Assembly (NCBI GenBank): GCA_966424055.1
Contig: CBJLMB010000010.1
Location: 96,899-160,898 of the forward strand
Source: Deminuibacter sp966424055
GTDB taxonomy: Bacteria; Bacteroidota; Bacteroidia; Chitinophagales; Chitinophagaceae
DNA: 64,000 bases
Direction of reading: 5' to 3'
Below are positions 1 to 8,935 of the stretch, piece after piece (positions within the stretch are counted from its first letter, which is position 1; the number at the start of each line of letters is the position of its first letter). The notes below the pieces were generated by a model. That model had not been told where the DNA came from, did not search any database, and was given only the letters and a program-made list of their open reading frames with translations. A program made the position numbers and the translations under genes.

Positions 1-2240
1 GCCTGTTTACCGTATACCAGACCGTTACTGCCAACGGACAGGTAGCGGGCAGTTATACCACTCCCGTACAGTACAATAATGAACGTGTTTTTTTGCTGGA
101 AGATATAAAAAAAGATATCCCCGATATAAAACGGCTGGCGTTTTATATCACCGGTTACGAACTGCCCTGGGGTTTTCCCGAAACATTCCAGGTGGGCGAA
201 AAAAAACTGAAGCTGGAAGGAGCCCGTGCAGGAGAAGATTTTTTCAGCATGTTCAGCTATCCCATTATTGAAGGAAATGCTGCAACGGCATTGACGAACA
301 TGAATGGTATTGCTATCTCCCGCAAGATGGCAGAACTATTCTTTGGCAGCGCGGCCAAAGCCATGGGCCAGAGCATGCGTTATGAAAACAAACTGAACTT
401 TGTGGTAACAGCTGTTTTTGAAAACCTGCCGGTACAAAGTTCACTCCGCTTCGATTTCCTGTTCAGCTGGGAAGCCCAGAAAAAATTGCTGGATGTTGCT
501 TCCAATAATTTTCAAACTTTTATTGAATTATCGCCCGGCGCCGATAGCAGGGCCGTAACTGCACGCATCAACCAGCTGCTGGAAACCAGGCTGTCCAAGA
601 CCGAAGGTATTACAGTGAAAATTGGGCTGCAGCCTTTCGGCGACCAGTACCTGTATAATCATTTTATCAACGGTAAACCTGCCGGCGGCCGTATTGAATA
701 TATACGGATATTCAGCGGGGTGGCATTGTTTATACTGATCATCGCCTGCATCAATTTTATGAACCTGGCAACAGCGCGCTCTGTAAAACGAGCAAAAGAA
801 GTAGGATTGCGCAAGGTGGTTGGTTCAACCCGCAGCAGCCTGGTAGCACAATTCCTGGGTGAATCACTGGTCTTTGCTTTGCTGGCCATGCTGTTGTCTG
901 TATTGCTTTTGTATATACTGCTGCCATTTTTCAACCGGTTTACCAGCAAACATATCCAGTTGCCATTCACTGATGCTGTTTTCTGGGCAATGCTTGGTGG
1001 CATCACCCTGCTTACCGGTTTGCTGGCAGGCAGCTACCCGGCATTGTATCTTTCTTCACTCAAACCGGTGCGTATTTTAAAAGGTGTATTGCGTTTTACA
1101 CCTGGTTCTATCTGGTTCAGGAAAGGATTAACGGTTTTCCAGTTCACACTTTCTATTGTGTTGTTGATCGCCACCATCGTTATCTGCCGGCAAACCAATT
1201 ATGTGCGCAATGCACACCTGGGTTACGACAGGGAAAACCTGGTGTATACCCGTATTGAAGGTGAACTGATGACAAAGGAAAAATACCTGCTGTTCAAAAA
1301 ACTGCTTACGGGTATGCCGGGCATTGCTATGGTAGACCGCAGTTCAGAAGCGCCACATACAATGGATTTTGTTGTTACAGACCCTGTTAAATGGGAAGGC
1401 AAGGAGCTGAATACCGCAGTAGGCTTTAAACCCAGCTCTGTAGGATTCGATTTTGTAAAACTGATGAACCTGAAAATTGCTGAAGGCCGCGATTTTTCGA
1501 AGAACATTCCTACTGATTCAACAGATGCATTTATGGTGAATGAAGAAGCGGTGCGCGAAATGGGCATAACGAACCCCATCGGCAAATGGGTATCTGCCTG
1601 GAAAAAGAAAGGGCATATCATTGCGGTATTGAAAGATTACCATACGCACTCACTCCGCGAGCCGATCAAACCGCTGATCATAGATGTGAAGGAGAACGAA
1701 TACTTCGGTGTCATCCTTGTGCGCACAAAAGCCGGCGAAACAAAAGAGGCACTGGCAAGTATGGAGAAAGTGTACAAGGAAGTAAACCCGGGCTATCCTT
1801 TCTCCTGCCAGTTTGTTGACCAGGAATACAAAAACCTGTACAATAACGAGCAGCTTATTTCCAGGCTGTCCATGCTGTTTGCTACATTGGCCATCATCAT
1901 ATCCTGCCTGGGCTTACTGGGGCTGGTCATGTTTGCTGCGGAACAGCGCACAAAAGAGGTGAGTATCCGGAAGGTGCTGGGTGCCTCACTGGGACAGATT
2001 GTTACGCTTTTTTCCAAAGATTTTCTCAAACTGGTAGGCATCGCCTTCCTGGTGGCAGCCCCGCTCGGCTGGCTGGCCATGCACCAGTGGCTGCGCGATT
2101 TTGCTTACAGGATCGCTATTCCCTGGTGGATTTTCGTATTATCCGGCCTGGCAGCAGTATTCATTGCCTTGCTTACAGTTAGCATACAAGCCCTTAAAAC
2201 GGCCGCAGCCAACCCGGTGAAAAGCCTGCGGAGCGAATGA
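1..2240 (+). CDS. ABC transporter permease, MacB/FtsX type (5' end outside window)
   Basis: Permease subunit of a MacB/FtsX-like ABC exporter of the inner membrane; these couple a cytoplasmic ATPase to an extracytoplasmic domain. The frame is open from base 3, so the true start lies upstream of the window. Seen: an extracytoplasmic MacB_PCD-like region, then a first FtsX core with the membrane stretch FILIIACINFMNLATARS followed by KEVGLRKVVGSTRSSLVAQF. A second extracytoplasmic region follows, then a second FtsX core with EQRTKEVSIRKVLGASLG and a final helix ending NPVKSLRSE. The doubled FtsX core with RKVxG signatures is typical of the roughly 800-residue two-core permeases common in Bacteroidota, often present as tandem paralogues. 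No ATPase gene is visible here. Substrate unknown. Confidence 0.9.
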   Translation, partial: LFTVYQTVTANGQVAGSYTTPVQYNNERVFLLEDIKKDIPDIKRLAFYITGYELPWGFPETFQVGEKKLKLEGARAGEDFFSMFSYPIIEGNAATALTNMNGIAISRKMAELFFGSAAKAMGQSMRYENKLNFVVTAVFENLPVQSSLRFDFLFSWEAQKKLLDVASNNFQTFIELSPGADSRAVTARINQLLETRLSKTEGITVKIGLQPFGDQYLYNHFINGKPAGGRIEYIRIFSGVALFILIIACINFMNLATARSVKRAKEVGLRKVVGSTRSSLVAQFLGESLVFALLAMLLSVLLLYILLPFFNRFTSKHIQLPFTDAVFWAMLGGITLLTGLLAGSYPALYLSSLKPVRILKGVLRFTPGSIWFRKGLTVFQFTLSIVLLIATIVICRQTNYVRNAHLGYDRENLVYTRIEGELMTKEKYLLFKKLLTGMPGIAMVDRSSEAPHTMDFVVTDPVKWEGKELNTAVGFKPSSVGFDFVKLMNLKIAEGRDFSKNIPTDSTDAFMVNEEAVREMGITNPIGKWVSAWKKKGHIIAVLKDYHTHSLREPIKPLIIDVKENEYFGVILVRTKAGETKEALASMEKVYKEVNPGYPFSCQFVDQEYKNLYNNEQLISRLSMLFATLAIIISCLGLLGLVMFAAEQRTKEVSIRKVLGASLGQIVTLFSKDFLKLVGIAFLVAAPLGWLAMHQWLRDFAYRIAIPWWIFVLSGLAAVFIALLTVSIQALKTAAANPVKSLRSE

Positions 2241-2294
2241 ATGCAGGACTTTTTTCTGCAGCAGGTTTATTTGTATAAAATAATTCCCGCTGCT

Positions 2295-2331
2295 TGTATA
2301 CAGAAACAAATTATTGTATATTCAGTATACA
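2295..2331. promoter_or_regulatory. TGTATA/TATACA inverted repeats, candidate operator
   Basis: An 8-bp perfect palindrome TGTATACA lies at 2295-2302, and a second TGTATA-N5-TATACA inverted repeat at 2315-2331. The second ends 15 bases before the start of the small membrane protein at 2347. The spacing suits a dimeric regulator, but the A+T-rich words could occur by chance. No regulator can be named. Confidence 0.25.
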
Positions 2332-2346
2332 TTAAACCAATTTATT

Positions 2347-2586
2347 ATGATCTGGACCTTAATTATTGGCGGTATAGCTGGTTGGCTTGCCGGCAAAGTA
2401 ATGCGTGGGGAGGGATTCGGGATAATAGTAGATATTATAGTGGGTGTAGTAGGCGGCTGGCTCGGTGGCTGGCTTTTTGGTAAGCTCGGTTTACACCTGG
2501 GCAGCGGTATCATCGGCTCGCTGATCGTAGCATTTATCGGCGCAGTGATCCTGATCTGGATTATCCGTTTGATAAAACGGGAATAA
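2347..2586 (+). CDS. GlsB/YeaQ/YmgE family small membrane protein
   Basis: A 79-residue, almost wholly hydrophobic protein of the transglycosylase-associated (GlsB/YeaQ/YmgE) family, usually linked to envelope or general stress; the molecular role is unknown. It shows three membrane segments and the family glycine pattern: MIWTLIIGGIAGWLAGKVM, then a central VVGGWLGGWLFGKLG, then SGIIGSLIVAFIGAVILIW, ending in a short basic tail. The ATG at 2347 is chosen because the family begins directly with the first helix; an in-frame start at 2314 would add 11 unlikely residues. A strong hairpin terminator follows at 2666. Confidence 0.85.
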   Translation: MIWTLIIGGIAGWLAGKVMRGEGFGIIVDIIVGVVGGWLGGWLFGKLGLHLGSGIIGSLIVAFIGAVILIWIIRLIKRE

Positions 2587-2665
2587 ATGGGAACAGCGCT
2601 GCACTGATTTAAACCCGCATGAACACATTCACCCATTTTTGATTCCGACCGGATTAAAAACATCG

Positions 2666-2690
2666 AAAAGACCTGGCAACAGGTCTTTTT
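2666..2690. terminator. Bidirectional hairpin terminator
   Basis: Perfect 10-bp stem AAAAGACCTG / CAGGTCTTTT around a GCAA tetraloop, followed by T5. It lies between the plus-strand GlsB-like gene and the minus-strand MocR gene that ends at 2729, and has a T-tract in both directions. Confidence 0.85.
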
Positions 2691-2728
2691 ATTTTGCCCC
2701 GTTATATGCTGCAATCATTATGACCGGA

Positions 2729-4216
2729 TCAGGCCTTGCCTGTGTTTTTACTCTTTAGTAAATCGCTTATTATTTGTACACTCTGTTCCAGTTCTTTTGT
2801 TGTGGATGATGCAAAGCCCAGCCTGGTGGCATGCGGCAGGGCGGGGGCTGTTACATGCTGGCTGCCACTGGAAAAGAACAGGCCATTTTGTTTGGCTTTT
2901 GCAGACAGTGTAACCAGGTTGATGTTTTCATTGAATTTTGTCCATACTGCCATGCCCCCATCCGGAACCTGAAAATGGATATGCCCGCCCAGCTGTGTTT
3001 GCAGCAGGTGGCAGAACCAGTCGCGCCGCTCGCGGTATACGCGTAGTGATTTACGCAGGTGCCTTTGTATCACACCATACTGCAGCAGCTCGGCAACAGC
3101 GTTTTCCAGCATATTGTCGCCCTGCCTGTCAACAATACGGCGCAGCTGAGATAAATGATGTATCACATTGGCAGGGCCCACAAGATAACCTACCCTGAAA
3201 GCCGGCGAAATGGTTTTGGTAAATGAGCCGCAATACAATACCATACCCGCCTGATCTGCTGCAGCCAGGGGCAGCAGGGGCTTACTGAGGTAATGAAAAT
3301 CATAATCGTAATCATCTTCAAAAACAATAAAACCATGTGTGGCTGCCAGCTGAAGCAGCTGCATACGCCTGTCTGCGCGAAGGGCAACAGTGGTAGGGTA
3401 GTGATGATGAGAGGTGATATACACCATCCGTACGGTTTGCCTGCGGCACAACCTTGCCAGTGCTTCGGTGTCAAGACCGTTTTCATCTGCAGGCAGTTTG
3501 ACTATCCTGGCTCCTGCATGTTGAAAGTTCAGGCTGGCGCCAGTCCATATATGGTCTGTCGAAACAACCGTATCACCTGCCTGCAGCAATGCGATGCAGG
3601 TAAGGTGAAAGCCCATGGTGGTACCACGTACAATCAGCAGGTTATCGGGTGTGATGTTTAACCCGCGTGTTTCATGCAGGTAAGCGCATAGCTGTTGCCG
3701 CAGCAGCAACGATCCCTGTGGCATGGCATATCCCAGCCGGGTATAGGAATTGCCGGTGAGCAGCTGACTGCGGTAAGCGCGTGAAAGCGGCTCCAGCGGT
3801 GCAAGCCTGGTATCGGGAAAGCCATCATCGAGGTGCAGCCCATGATAAGGAACAACTACTTCCCGGTTTAGATAGGCTGCAGTTTTGAAACGGAAACCGG
3901 CAACATCCCTGCTATTGGATGCTTTAACGGTACGGGATGGCTGTTGCGGCTGAATATCCGGCAGGTGATCGGCTACAAATGTGCCGCTACCGGTAGTGCT
4001 CTGCAGCCATCCCTGCGCCAGCAGCTCATCAAATGCTTTTACAACTGTTTGCCGGTTGATGCACAGCATCTCCGCCATCTGCCGGGTACTGGGCAGTTTT
4101 TGTCCGGCCTGCAGTATGCCTTTTCTTATCAGCGACATCAGCTGGTTGGCCAGCTGGAGATATACCGGTTGTTTGCCGTTTCTATTGATAGAGAGCAGGG
4201 AAAACAATTGTTGCAT
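2729..4216 (-). CDS. MocR/PdxR-family transcription regulator (GntR HTH + aminotransferase fold)
   Basis: A 495-residue MocR-type regulator: an N-terminal GntR winged helix fused to a class I aminotransferase-like domain that binds pyridoxal phosphate (PLP) as a sensor. Seen: the winged helix at residues 10-80 (QPVYLQLANQLMSLIRKG, SRQ-type recognition helix, GSGTFVAD wing end), then the fold-type I domain with EDDYDYDFHY and the PLP-lysine region SFTKTISPAFRVGYLVGP near residue 320. The ATG at 4216 (MQQLFSLLSINRNGK) is preferred over the longer start at 4270, which would run through the candidate operator. It is divergent from an amino-acid racemase and a PNPOx-like gene, the usual context for MocR regulators. 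By family precedent it activates the divergent genes and represses itself. The effector is unknown. Confidence 0.88.
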   Translation of the reverse strand: MQQLFSLLSINRNGKQPVYLQLANQLMSLIRKGILQAGQKLPSTRQMAEMLCINRQTVVKAFDELLAQGWLQSTTGSGTFVADHLPDIQPQQPSRTVKASNSRDVAGFRFKTAAYLNREVVVPYHGLHLDDGFPDTRLAPLEPLSRAYRSQLLTGNSYTRLGYAMPQGSLLLRQQLCAYLHETRGLNITPDNLLIVRGTTMGFHLTCIALLQAGDTVVSTDHIWTGASLNFQHAGARIVKLPADENGLDTEALARLCRRQTVRMVYITSHHHYPTTVALRADRRMQLLQLAATHGFIVFEDDYDYDFHYLSKPLLPLAAADQAGMVLYCGSFTKTISPAFRVGYLVGPANVIHHLSQLRRIVDRQGDNMLENAVAELLQYGVIQRHLRKSLRVYRERRDWFCHLLQTQLGGHIHFQVPDGGMAVWTKFNENINLVTLSAKAKQNGLFFSSGSQHVTAPALPHATRLGFASSTTKELEQSVQIISDLLKSKNTGKA

Positions 4217-4222
4217 ACAATA

Positions 4223-4263
4223 AAATTGGACTACCCATTTTGTTGAAATTGGACGATATGGAC
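4223..4263. promoter_or_regulatory. Direct repeats, candidate MocR operator
   Basis: The 9-mer AAATTGGAC occurs at 4223-4231 and again at 4246-4254, exactly 23 bp apart (about two helical turns). A partial third copy, ATATGGAC, lies at 4256-4263. The block lies in the divergent promoter region between the MocR gene and the racemase. Direct repeats with a TGGAC core are known for the MocR regulator TauR, so these repeats are a plausible binding site. The link to this regulator is inferred. Confidence 0.5.
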
Positions 4264-4376
4264 AATCCATTAAAGATACATCTTTGTACAGTAATCAATA
4301 CGGGTATAAGGAAAATAACCAATTAAACAGGCAAACAATGACAGCAACAATCAGTCAACAGGCAAGGAAGCTGAAA

Positions 4377-5072
4377 ATGAAGAAAATAGGGCTGGTAGGC
4401 GGCATCAGCTGGGTATCTACGGTAGACTATTACCGTTATATCAATGAAGGCATCAATGAAAAACTGGGCGGACTTAATTTTGCTGAATGCCTGGTATACT
4501 CCCTGAACTTTGATGATTTCCAACGGAACAACACCGCTTATAACTGGGATGGTACATTTGAACTGATCGCCGGCGCCTGCGAAAGCCTGAAACAAGGCGG
4601 GGCTGATGCTATTGCGCTGTGTGCCAATACGGCTCATATTGTGGCAGACCGTGTACAACAACAGGTATCCCTGCCTTTTATTCATATTGCCTTGGAAACG
4701 GCCACCGAAATAAAAAGAGCAGGATTGAAAAAAATAGGGCTGCTGGGTACCAAGTTTACCATGGAAATGGACTTTTACAAAAACAAACTCCGTGAACAGG
4801 GGGTAGAAATGCTTGTTCCCGCACAGCAGGAAGTACGCGATTATATCCAGCGAACAGTGAAGGAAGAACTGGGTAGGGGAATTGTACGAGAAGAAACAAA
4901 GCAACAGTATATCGCTATCATGCAACAGCTGGTTAAAGATGGCGCTGAGGGCATCGTACTTGGTTGCACTGAAATACCACTGATCGTGAGCCAGCAGGAT
5001 ATAGCAGTACCGGTGTTTGATACCACGCAAATACATGCAAAGGCCATCGTGGAGTTTATGCTGTCTGAATAG
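4377..5072 (+). CDS. Aspartate/glutamate racemase family protein
   Basis: A 231-residue PLP-independent amino-acid racemase of the Asp/Glu/hydantoin family; it interconverts L- and D-amino acids using two cysteines. Seen: N-terminal MKKIGLVGGISWVST, the first catalytic cysteine in ALCANTAHIV, and the second in GIVLGCTEIPL near the C-terminus. Both are intact, so the enzyme should be active. The ATG at 4377 is preceded by AAGGAAG at good spacing and gives the usual family N-terminus; an ATG at 4338 would add 13 residues and cannot be excluded. It is divergent from the MocR regulator and followed after 53 bp by a PNPOx-like gene. Substrate (Asp, Glu or another amino acid) cannot be told from sequence. 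Confidence 0.88.
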   Translation: MKKIGLVGGISWVSTVDYYRYINEGINEKLGGLNFAECLVYSLNFDDFQRNNTAYNWDGTFELIAGACESLKQGGADAIALCANTAHIVADRVQQQVSLPFIHIALETATEIKRAGLKKIGLLGTKFTMEMDFYKNKLREQGVEMLVPAQQEVRDYIQRTVKEELGRGIVREETKQQYIAIMQQLVKDGAEGIVLGCTEIPLIVSQQDIAVPVFDTTQIHAKAIVEFMLSE

Positions 5073-5125
5073 GGCTGCAGGCGGGTTTATTTATACTTAA
5101 GCAATCATATTTAAACTGAATACGT

Positions 5126-5764
5126 ATGGCTACTCCTCCTTCTGCACATCTTGTGCCCAGCCGGCTGGCCAAAAGGGCATATTTTGATCGCAACACCATC
5201 GAATCCATCCTGGATGAAGCATTGTTCTGTACTATGAGCTTTGCACTGGATAATCGTCCTTTTTCTATTCCCACCGCTTTTGTGCGATATGAAGACAAGA
5301 TATACATTCATGGATCTGTCGGCAGTCATTTTATCCGGGAGATAGAGAAGGGTATCCCGGTTTGTATTTCGGTGGCGCTGATCGATGCGCTGGTGGCAGC
5401 CAGATCTGCTTTTCACTATTCTGTCAACTACCGTTCTGTGGTGTTGTTTGCACAGGCAGAAAAAATTGAAGTATATGAACAGAAAGTGGCTGCACTGGAA
5501 TGGCTCACCAATAAAATGGTACCCGGTAGCTGGGATTACCTGCGTGCGGTGGAGGAAAATGAGGTACGCAAAACAACCATGCTGGCTTTTTCTATTGATA
5601 AGGCTTCTGCCAAAGTGCGCACCGGTATGCCGGGAGATGAAGCGGAAGACCGTGAATTACCTATATGGTCAGGGATCATTCCGTTGGAAACAAAAAGGCT
5701 GGCACCTATTGCAGATGAATATAGCCAGGCTATTCCCCTGCCACCACATTTATCCGGTCAATGA
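5126..5764 (+). CDS. Pyridoxamine 5'-phosphate oxidase-like flavoprotein
   Basis: A 212-residue protein of the PNPOx-like/NimA-related split-barrel group, expected to bind FMN or another flavin and act as a cytosolic oxidoreductase. Seen: N-terminal helix RAYFDRNTIESILDEA, then beta strands CTMSFALDNRPFSIPTAFVRYEDKIY interrupted only by turns, the flavin-loop-like GSVGSHFIREI, and SVVLFAQAEKIEV. It is longer than the minimal family members because of a C-terminal extension (EDRELPIWSGIIPLETK). It lies 53 bp downstream of the racemase and is probably co-transcribed. MocR regulators are often found next to PNPOx-like genes, which supports the family call. Real PdxH activity is unlikely; the substrate is unknown. 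Confidence 0.8.
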   Translation: MATPPSAHLVPSRLAKRAYFDRNTIESILDEALFCTMSFALDNRPFSIPTAFVRYEDKIYIHGSVGSHFIREIEKGIPVCISVALIDALVAARSAFHYSVNYRSVVLFAQAEKIEVYEQKVAALEWLTNKMVPGSWDYLRAVEENEVRKTTMLAFSIDKASAKVRTGMPGDEAEDRELPIWSGIIPLETKRLAPIADEYSQAIPLPPHLSGQ

Positions 5765-5793
5765 CCTGGTAAAAAGAACTGGAAATTTTATTG

Positions 5794-5815
5794 GTCACCC
5801 GCAACCACGGGTGAC
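5794..5815. terminator. Hairpin between convergent genes
   Basis: Perfect 8-bp stem GTCACCCG / CGGGTGAC with loop CAACCA, between the PNPOx-like gene (ends 5764) and the TPR-like gene (minus strand, ends 5848). There is no T-tract, so a terminator role is only likely from position. Confidence 0.4.
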
Positions 5816-5847
5816 TGCCATTTATACGGTATGCTGAAATGTACTGC

Positions 5848-7848
5848 TTATACCGGTGGCTCATATTCCAATGCACCACCTTTGCCAAAAATACGAAGGG
5901 CAATTTCATCTGCCACCGCATCGGGTTTTTGGAATATCATCCTTTCACTGGCTACAATTGTTTTGCCGTTGCTGCTTTTTACGTTAATGATGGCCTCGTA
6001 CTTATTGCCTTTTTTATTAAAAGTGATATGCACCAGCGGGATATCCTGTTGTGTGCTCCAGTTGATATTGCAGTCTTTCAGCCGGCTGACAATGTCTTTG
6101 GTAGTCGCATCTTCTGTACCGGCTGTAACCAGGCGCATCTGCATGCGTATACCGCTGAAAGGCACCAGCTGTGGGTATACATCGAATAAAGTATTGCTGT
6201 AAAAATGGGCATTGTTTGCCTGGCCTGCTTTTTCTGCAGCCCTGGTCAGCCCTTCATAGAGACGGCCCAGGAACAGTTTTTCATTGGCAGTATCCAGGAG
6301 GCTGCTTTTGGCCAGCATTTCCAGGTCGCTGCGGGCTTCTTTGTATTTGCCGTCTTCCCATTTGAACTTGGCGGCAAACAGGTAAAAATAACGCTGTATA
6401 TTGGCCCGTTTATCGGCGATAAGGTAATTTTCATACTTCTTCTGGAAGAAAGCCGGGCTGAAATCTTTCATCAAATACCAGGCTTCATCAAAACTGGAAG
6501 TAGCTTCTGCACAGAACAGGTCATAAACAATACGTACGCGCTCAGGATTAAATGCCAGTTCATTCACCACCACATATTCGGCCAGCATCTTTTGCAGTTT
6601 GTATTCTGCTACCTGGTAAAGGTATTTGGGCAGGTACCACCAGCCCTTATGCAGAAACTGTACCTGTGCAATTCTTTTATCCATCAGCTGAACTCGCAGC
6701 AGGTTGATGGTAAAATCGTACTGGCTCTGGGTAAGCGTGGTGCCAATATGTATTTCCTTAAAATTAGCAGCCTTATCCAGGCAATAAGCACTGCTATCCA
6801 GCTGACCATCGTACAGGTAGGCGCGGGCCAGTGCAATATTATACCAGCCGAAACCAGGCGTAGAGCCACTGGAACCGATGATATCCTGCGTCATACGGAT
6901 GGCTTCTTTGGTTTTACCGGCATATACATACAGTTCAGGCAAATAATAATAAGGCTCGCGCAGCATGCGTTCGTACGATTTATACTGGTCGCGACGGAAA
7001 TACTCAATGGCATTGGCAAAATTGCCTACCTCGCTTTGCATACCGCCATAATTGCTCCATGAAATACCGCCGCGTTCGGCCAGCTGCTGGTAGTAGTACT
7101 CACTGCTGTCGTAATTTTTGTTGTAGCAGTGCAATAGGGCGAGATAATGATAAATAGCGAGTTTATCCTGTTCGCTTTGCATTGGACCAAACCAGAGATC
7201 GTTCTGCATTTTATTTTTCTGGATAAATGAAAGCCCGTTATAACACCATTGAAAGGCCATTTTTTCATTTTCTTCCACGGAGTTTTTAAGGAAGCTGAAT
7301 TTAGCAGAAGTGAAAAACCGGTTACGGTGATAGGTCCAGGCGCGGTGATAATACACGCCGAAATAATCCTTTTTAAAATGATAACTGTCTATATCATTCA
7401 GCAATGCCATGACAGAATCGGGCATTTCCAGGTTATCATAACATTCTTTCAAGGCATTGCAAATGGTGAACATATCCTGGTAACGGGAAATATTCTGTGC
7501 AAAGAACTGTATGGAAGAATACATGTTCCGCAACGGGGCGCGGTAATCTTTTTCCAGTAAGTTCAATGCTTTTCTCAAAGAAGGGATGGCATTTTTATAA
7601 CCCAGGTAATCAGCACTGCGGTCAAATTTGTAAATGCCTTCATACATCCAGCCTACATAATAGGTGCTGTCTAAACGGAGGAACTCCCTGCTGCGGGGCA
7701 GGGCATCTTTATCAGTCGGGTTAACACCAATGCGTTTTGCATCAATCTCATAACGTGCTGCCGCATCTCCCTGTGCATGCGTGGTACTGCTGCACAAAAG
7801 CATGAGCAGGGCCGGTATGGTACAATATAGTAAGCGTTTGATATGCAT
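5848..7848 (-). CDS. Secreted TPR-like helical repeat protein
   Basis: A 666-residue exported protein with no domain that I recognise by name. The start at 7848 is well supported: AAGGAG lies 8 nt upstream and the product begins with the signal peptide MHIKRLLYCTIPALLMLLCS ending THAQ. The body is almost all helical with aromatic-rich pairs resembling tetratricopeptide repeats (LALLHCYNKNYDSSEYYYQQL, AIEYFRRDQYKSYERML, ALARAYLYDGQLDSSAYCLD), so it is probably a periplasmic or surface scaffold. It is the last gene of the DUF58 - transglutaminase - MoxR operon, 99 bp after MoxR. TPR proteins accompany many MoxR/DUF58 loci, so a role with that envelope system is inferred. The C-terminal 80 residues look non-repeated. 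Confidence 0.75.
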   Translation of the reverse strand: MHIKRLLYCTIPALLMLLCSSTTHAQGDAAARYEIDAKRIGVNPTDKDALPRSREFLRLDSTYYVGWMYEGIYKFDRSADYLGYKNAIPSLRKALNLLEKDYRAPLRNMYSSIQFFAQNISRYQDMFTICNALKECYDNLEMPDSVMALLNDIDSYHFKKDYFGVYYHRAWTYHRNRFFTSAKFSFLKNSVEENEKMAFQWCYNGLSFIQKNKMQNDLWFGPMQSEQDKLAIYHYLALLHCYNKNYDSSEYYYQQLAERGGISWSNYGGMQSEVGNFANAIEYFRRDQYKSYERMLREPYYYLPELYVYAGKTKEAIRMTQDIIGSSGSTPGFGWYNIALARAYLYDGQLDSSAYCLDKAANFKEIHIGTTLTQSQYDFTINLLRVQLMDKRIAQVQFLHKGWWYLPKYLYQVAEYKLQKMLAEYVVVNELAFNPERVRIVYDLFCAEATSSFDEAWYLMKDFSPAFFQKKYENYLIADKRANIQRYFYLFAAKFKWEDGKYKEARSDLEMLAKSSLLDTANEKLFLGRLYEGLTRAAEKAGQANNAHFYSNTLFDVYPQLVPFSGIRMQMRLVTAGTEDATTKDIVSRLKDCNINWSTQQDIPLVHITFNKKGNKYEAIINVKSSNGKTIVASERMIFQKPDAVADEIALRIFGKGGALEYEPPV

Positions 7849-7947
7849 GAAATCCACTCCTTCGCGTTTTGTAGGGCTTAAAGCTAACTGCCAAGGCGCC
7901 GCAGGTTGCCTGTAAACAGGCTGCACAGCACCATCTGTACGCCATTA

Positions 7948-8934
7948 TTAAGCGTTTATTTTCAGTTTGCTTAGCCTGTCGAGTTCTTTATCGAGTATAT
8001 TGTTTAATGCTTTCTGTTTGCCTTCTTTGTTGCGGTAAATTAAACGGTGGTCGAGTACGGCTGTGGTGATCTGCTGCAGATCATCTTCTGTAACATAAGT
8101 ACGGCCATTGACCAGTGCAAATGCTTTGAGACATTTTAAAAAGGTGATACCGCTACGGGTAGAAGCGCCCAGTACAATATCTGGATGCCGCCTGGTATCC
8201 CATACAATGTTCCTTACACCGGCGATCAGTTCTTCATGCAACTGTATTTTTTCTGCTTCAGCCTGCAGGAACAATATCTCATCCATCGACAATACCTGGT
8301 GAATATGCTGCAGGTTGTTCTGTATACCCAGGTAGTCTTTGTAAATAGACAATTCTGTTTCTTCATCTACATAGCCGAAATAGATTTTCAGGAAAAACCT
8401 GTCCAGCTGCGCAGCAGGCAAGGGATAGGTGCCTTCCATTTCCACGGGGTTTTGTGTGGCGATGGTGAAGAACAGCTGTTCCAGCGGGTAAGTGGTTTCG
8501 CCAATGGTGATCTGGTTTTCGGCCATACACTCCAGCAACGCACTCTGTACTTTGGGAGAGGCGCGGTTGATTTCATCGGCCAGTAACACATTACAGAACA
8601 AAGGCCCTTTTTTGAAAACAAATTCTTTATGAACATCATCAAAAATATGCGAACCGATCAGGTCCATAGGCAGCAGGTCAGGAGTAAACTGTATACGCTT
8701 AAAATTGGCGCCGCCTTCATGATGTGTGCCCGCAATACTTTGTGCCAGTGTTTTAGCCATCACTGTTTTACCGGTTCCCGGGTTGTCTTCCATCAGTATA
8801 TGTCCTTTGGCCAGCAGGGCGGTAAGAATGAACTGGATTTGTTTTCTTTTGCCCCGTATTACCTGCTCAATATTGTTTACCAGCTGCTGGATATTGCTTA
8901 AAGCCTGATCTATATGGATGTTCTGTTCTTCCAT
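7948..8934 (-). CDS. MoxR-family AAA+ ATPase
   Basis: A 328-residue AAA+ ATPase of the MoxR/RavA group, thought to act as a chaperone that activates partner proteins. Seen: Walker A in LMEDNPGTGKTVMAK (around residues 47-61), Walker B VLLADEINRASPKVQSALLE, sensor 1 region TIATQNPVEMEGTYPLPAAQ with the arginine-finger segment LDRFFLK, and a C-terminal lid ending in LDRLSKLKINA. All ATPase motifs are intact. It starts 1 bp after the stop of the transglutaminase gene, so the two are translationally coupled. MoxR usually sits first in such operons; here it is third. Confidence 0.93.
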   Translation of the reverse strand: MEEQNIHIDQALSNIQQLVNNIEQVIRGKRKQIQFILTALLAKGHILMEDNPGTGKTVMAKTLAQSIAGTHHEGGANFKRIQFTPDLLPMDLIGSHIFDDVHKEFVFKKGPLFCNVLLADEINRASPKVQSALLECMAENQITIGETTYPLEQLFFTIATQNPVEMEGTYPLPAAQLDRFFLKIYFGYVDEETELSIYKDYLGIQNNLQHIHQVLSMDEILFLQAEAEKIQLHEELIAGVRNIVWDTRRHPDIVLGASTRSGITFLKCLKAFALVNGRTYVTEDDLQQITTAVLDHRLIYRNKEGKQKALNNILDKELDRLSKLKINA

Positions 8935-8935
8935 G

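Noticed and set aside
2322..2714. 130-codon minus-strand frame over the GlsB-like gene
   Set aside because: Proline- and threonine-rich antisense product that overlaps both a convincing small membrane protein and a strong terminator.
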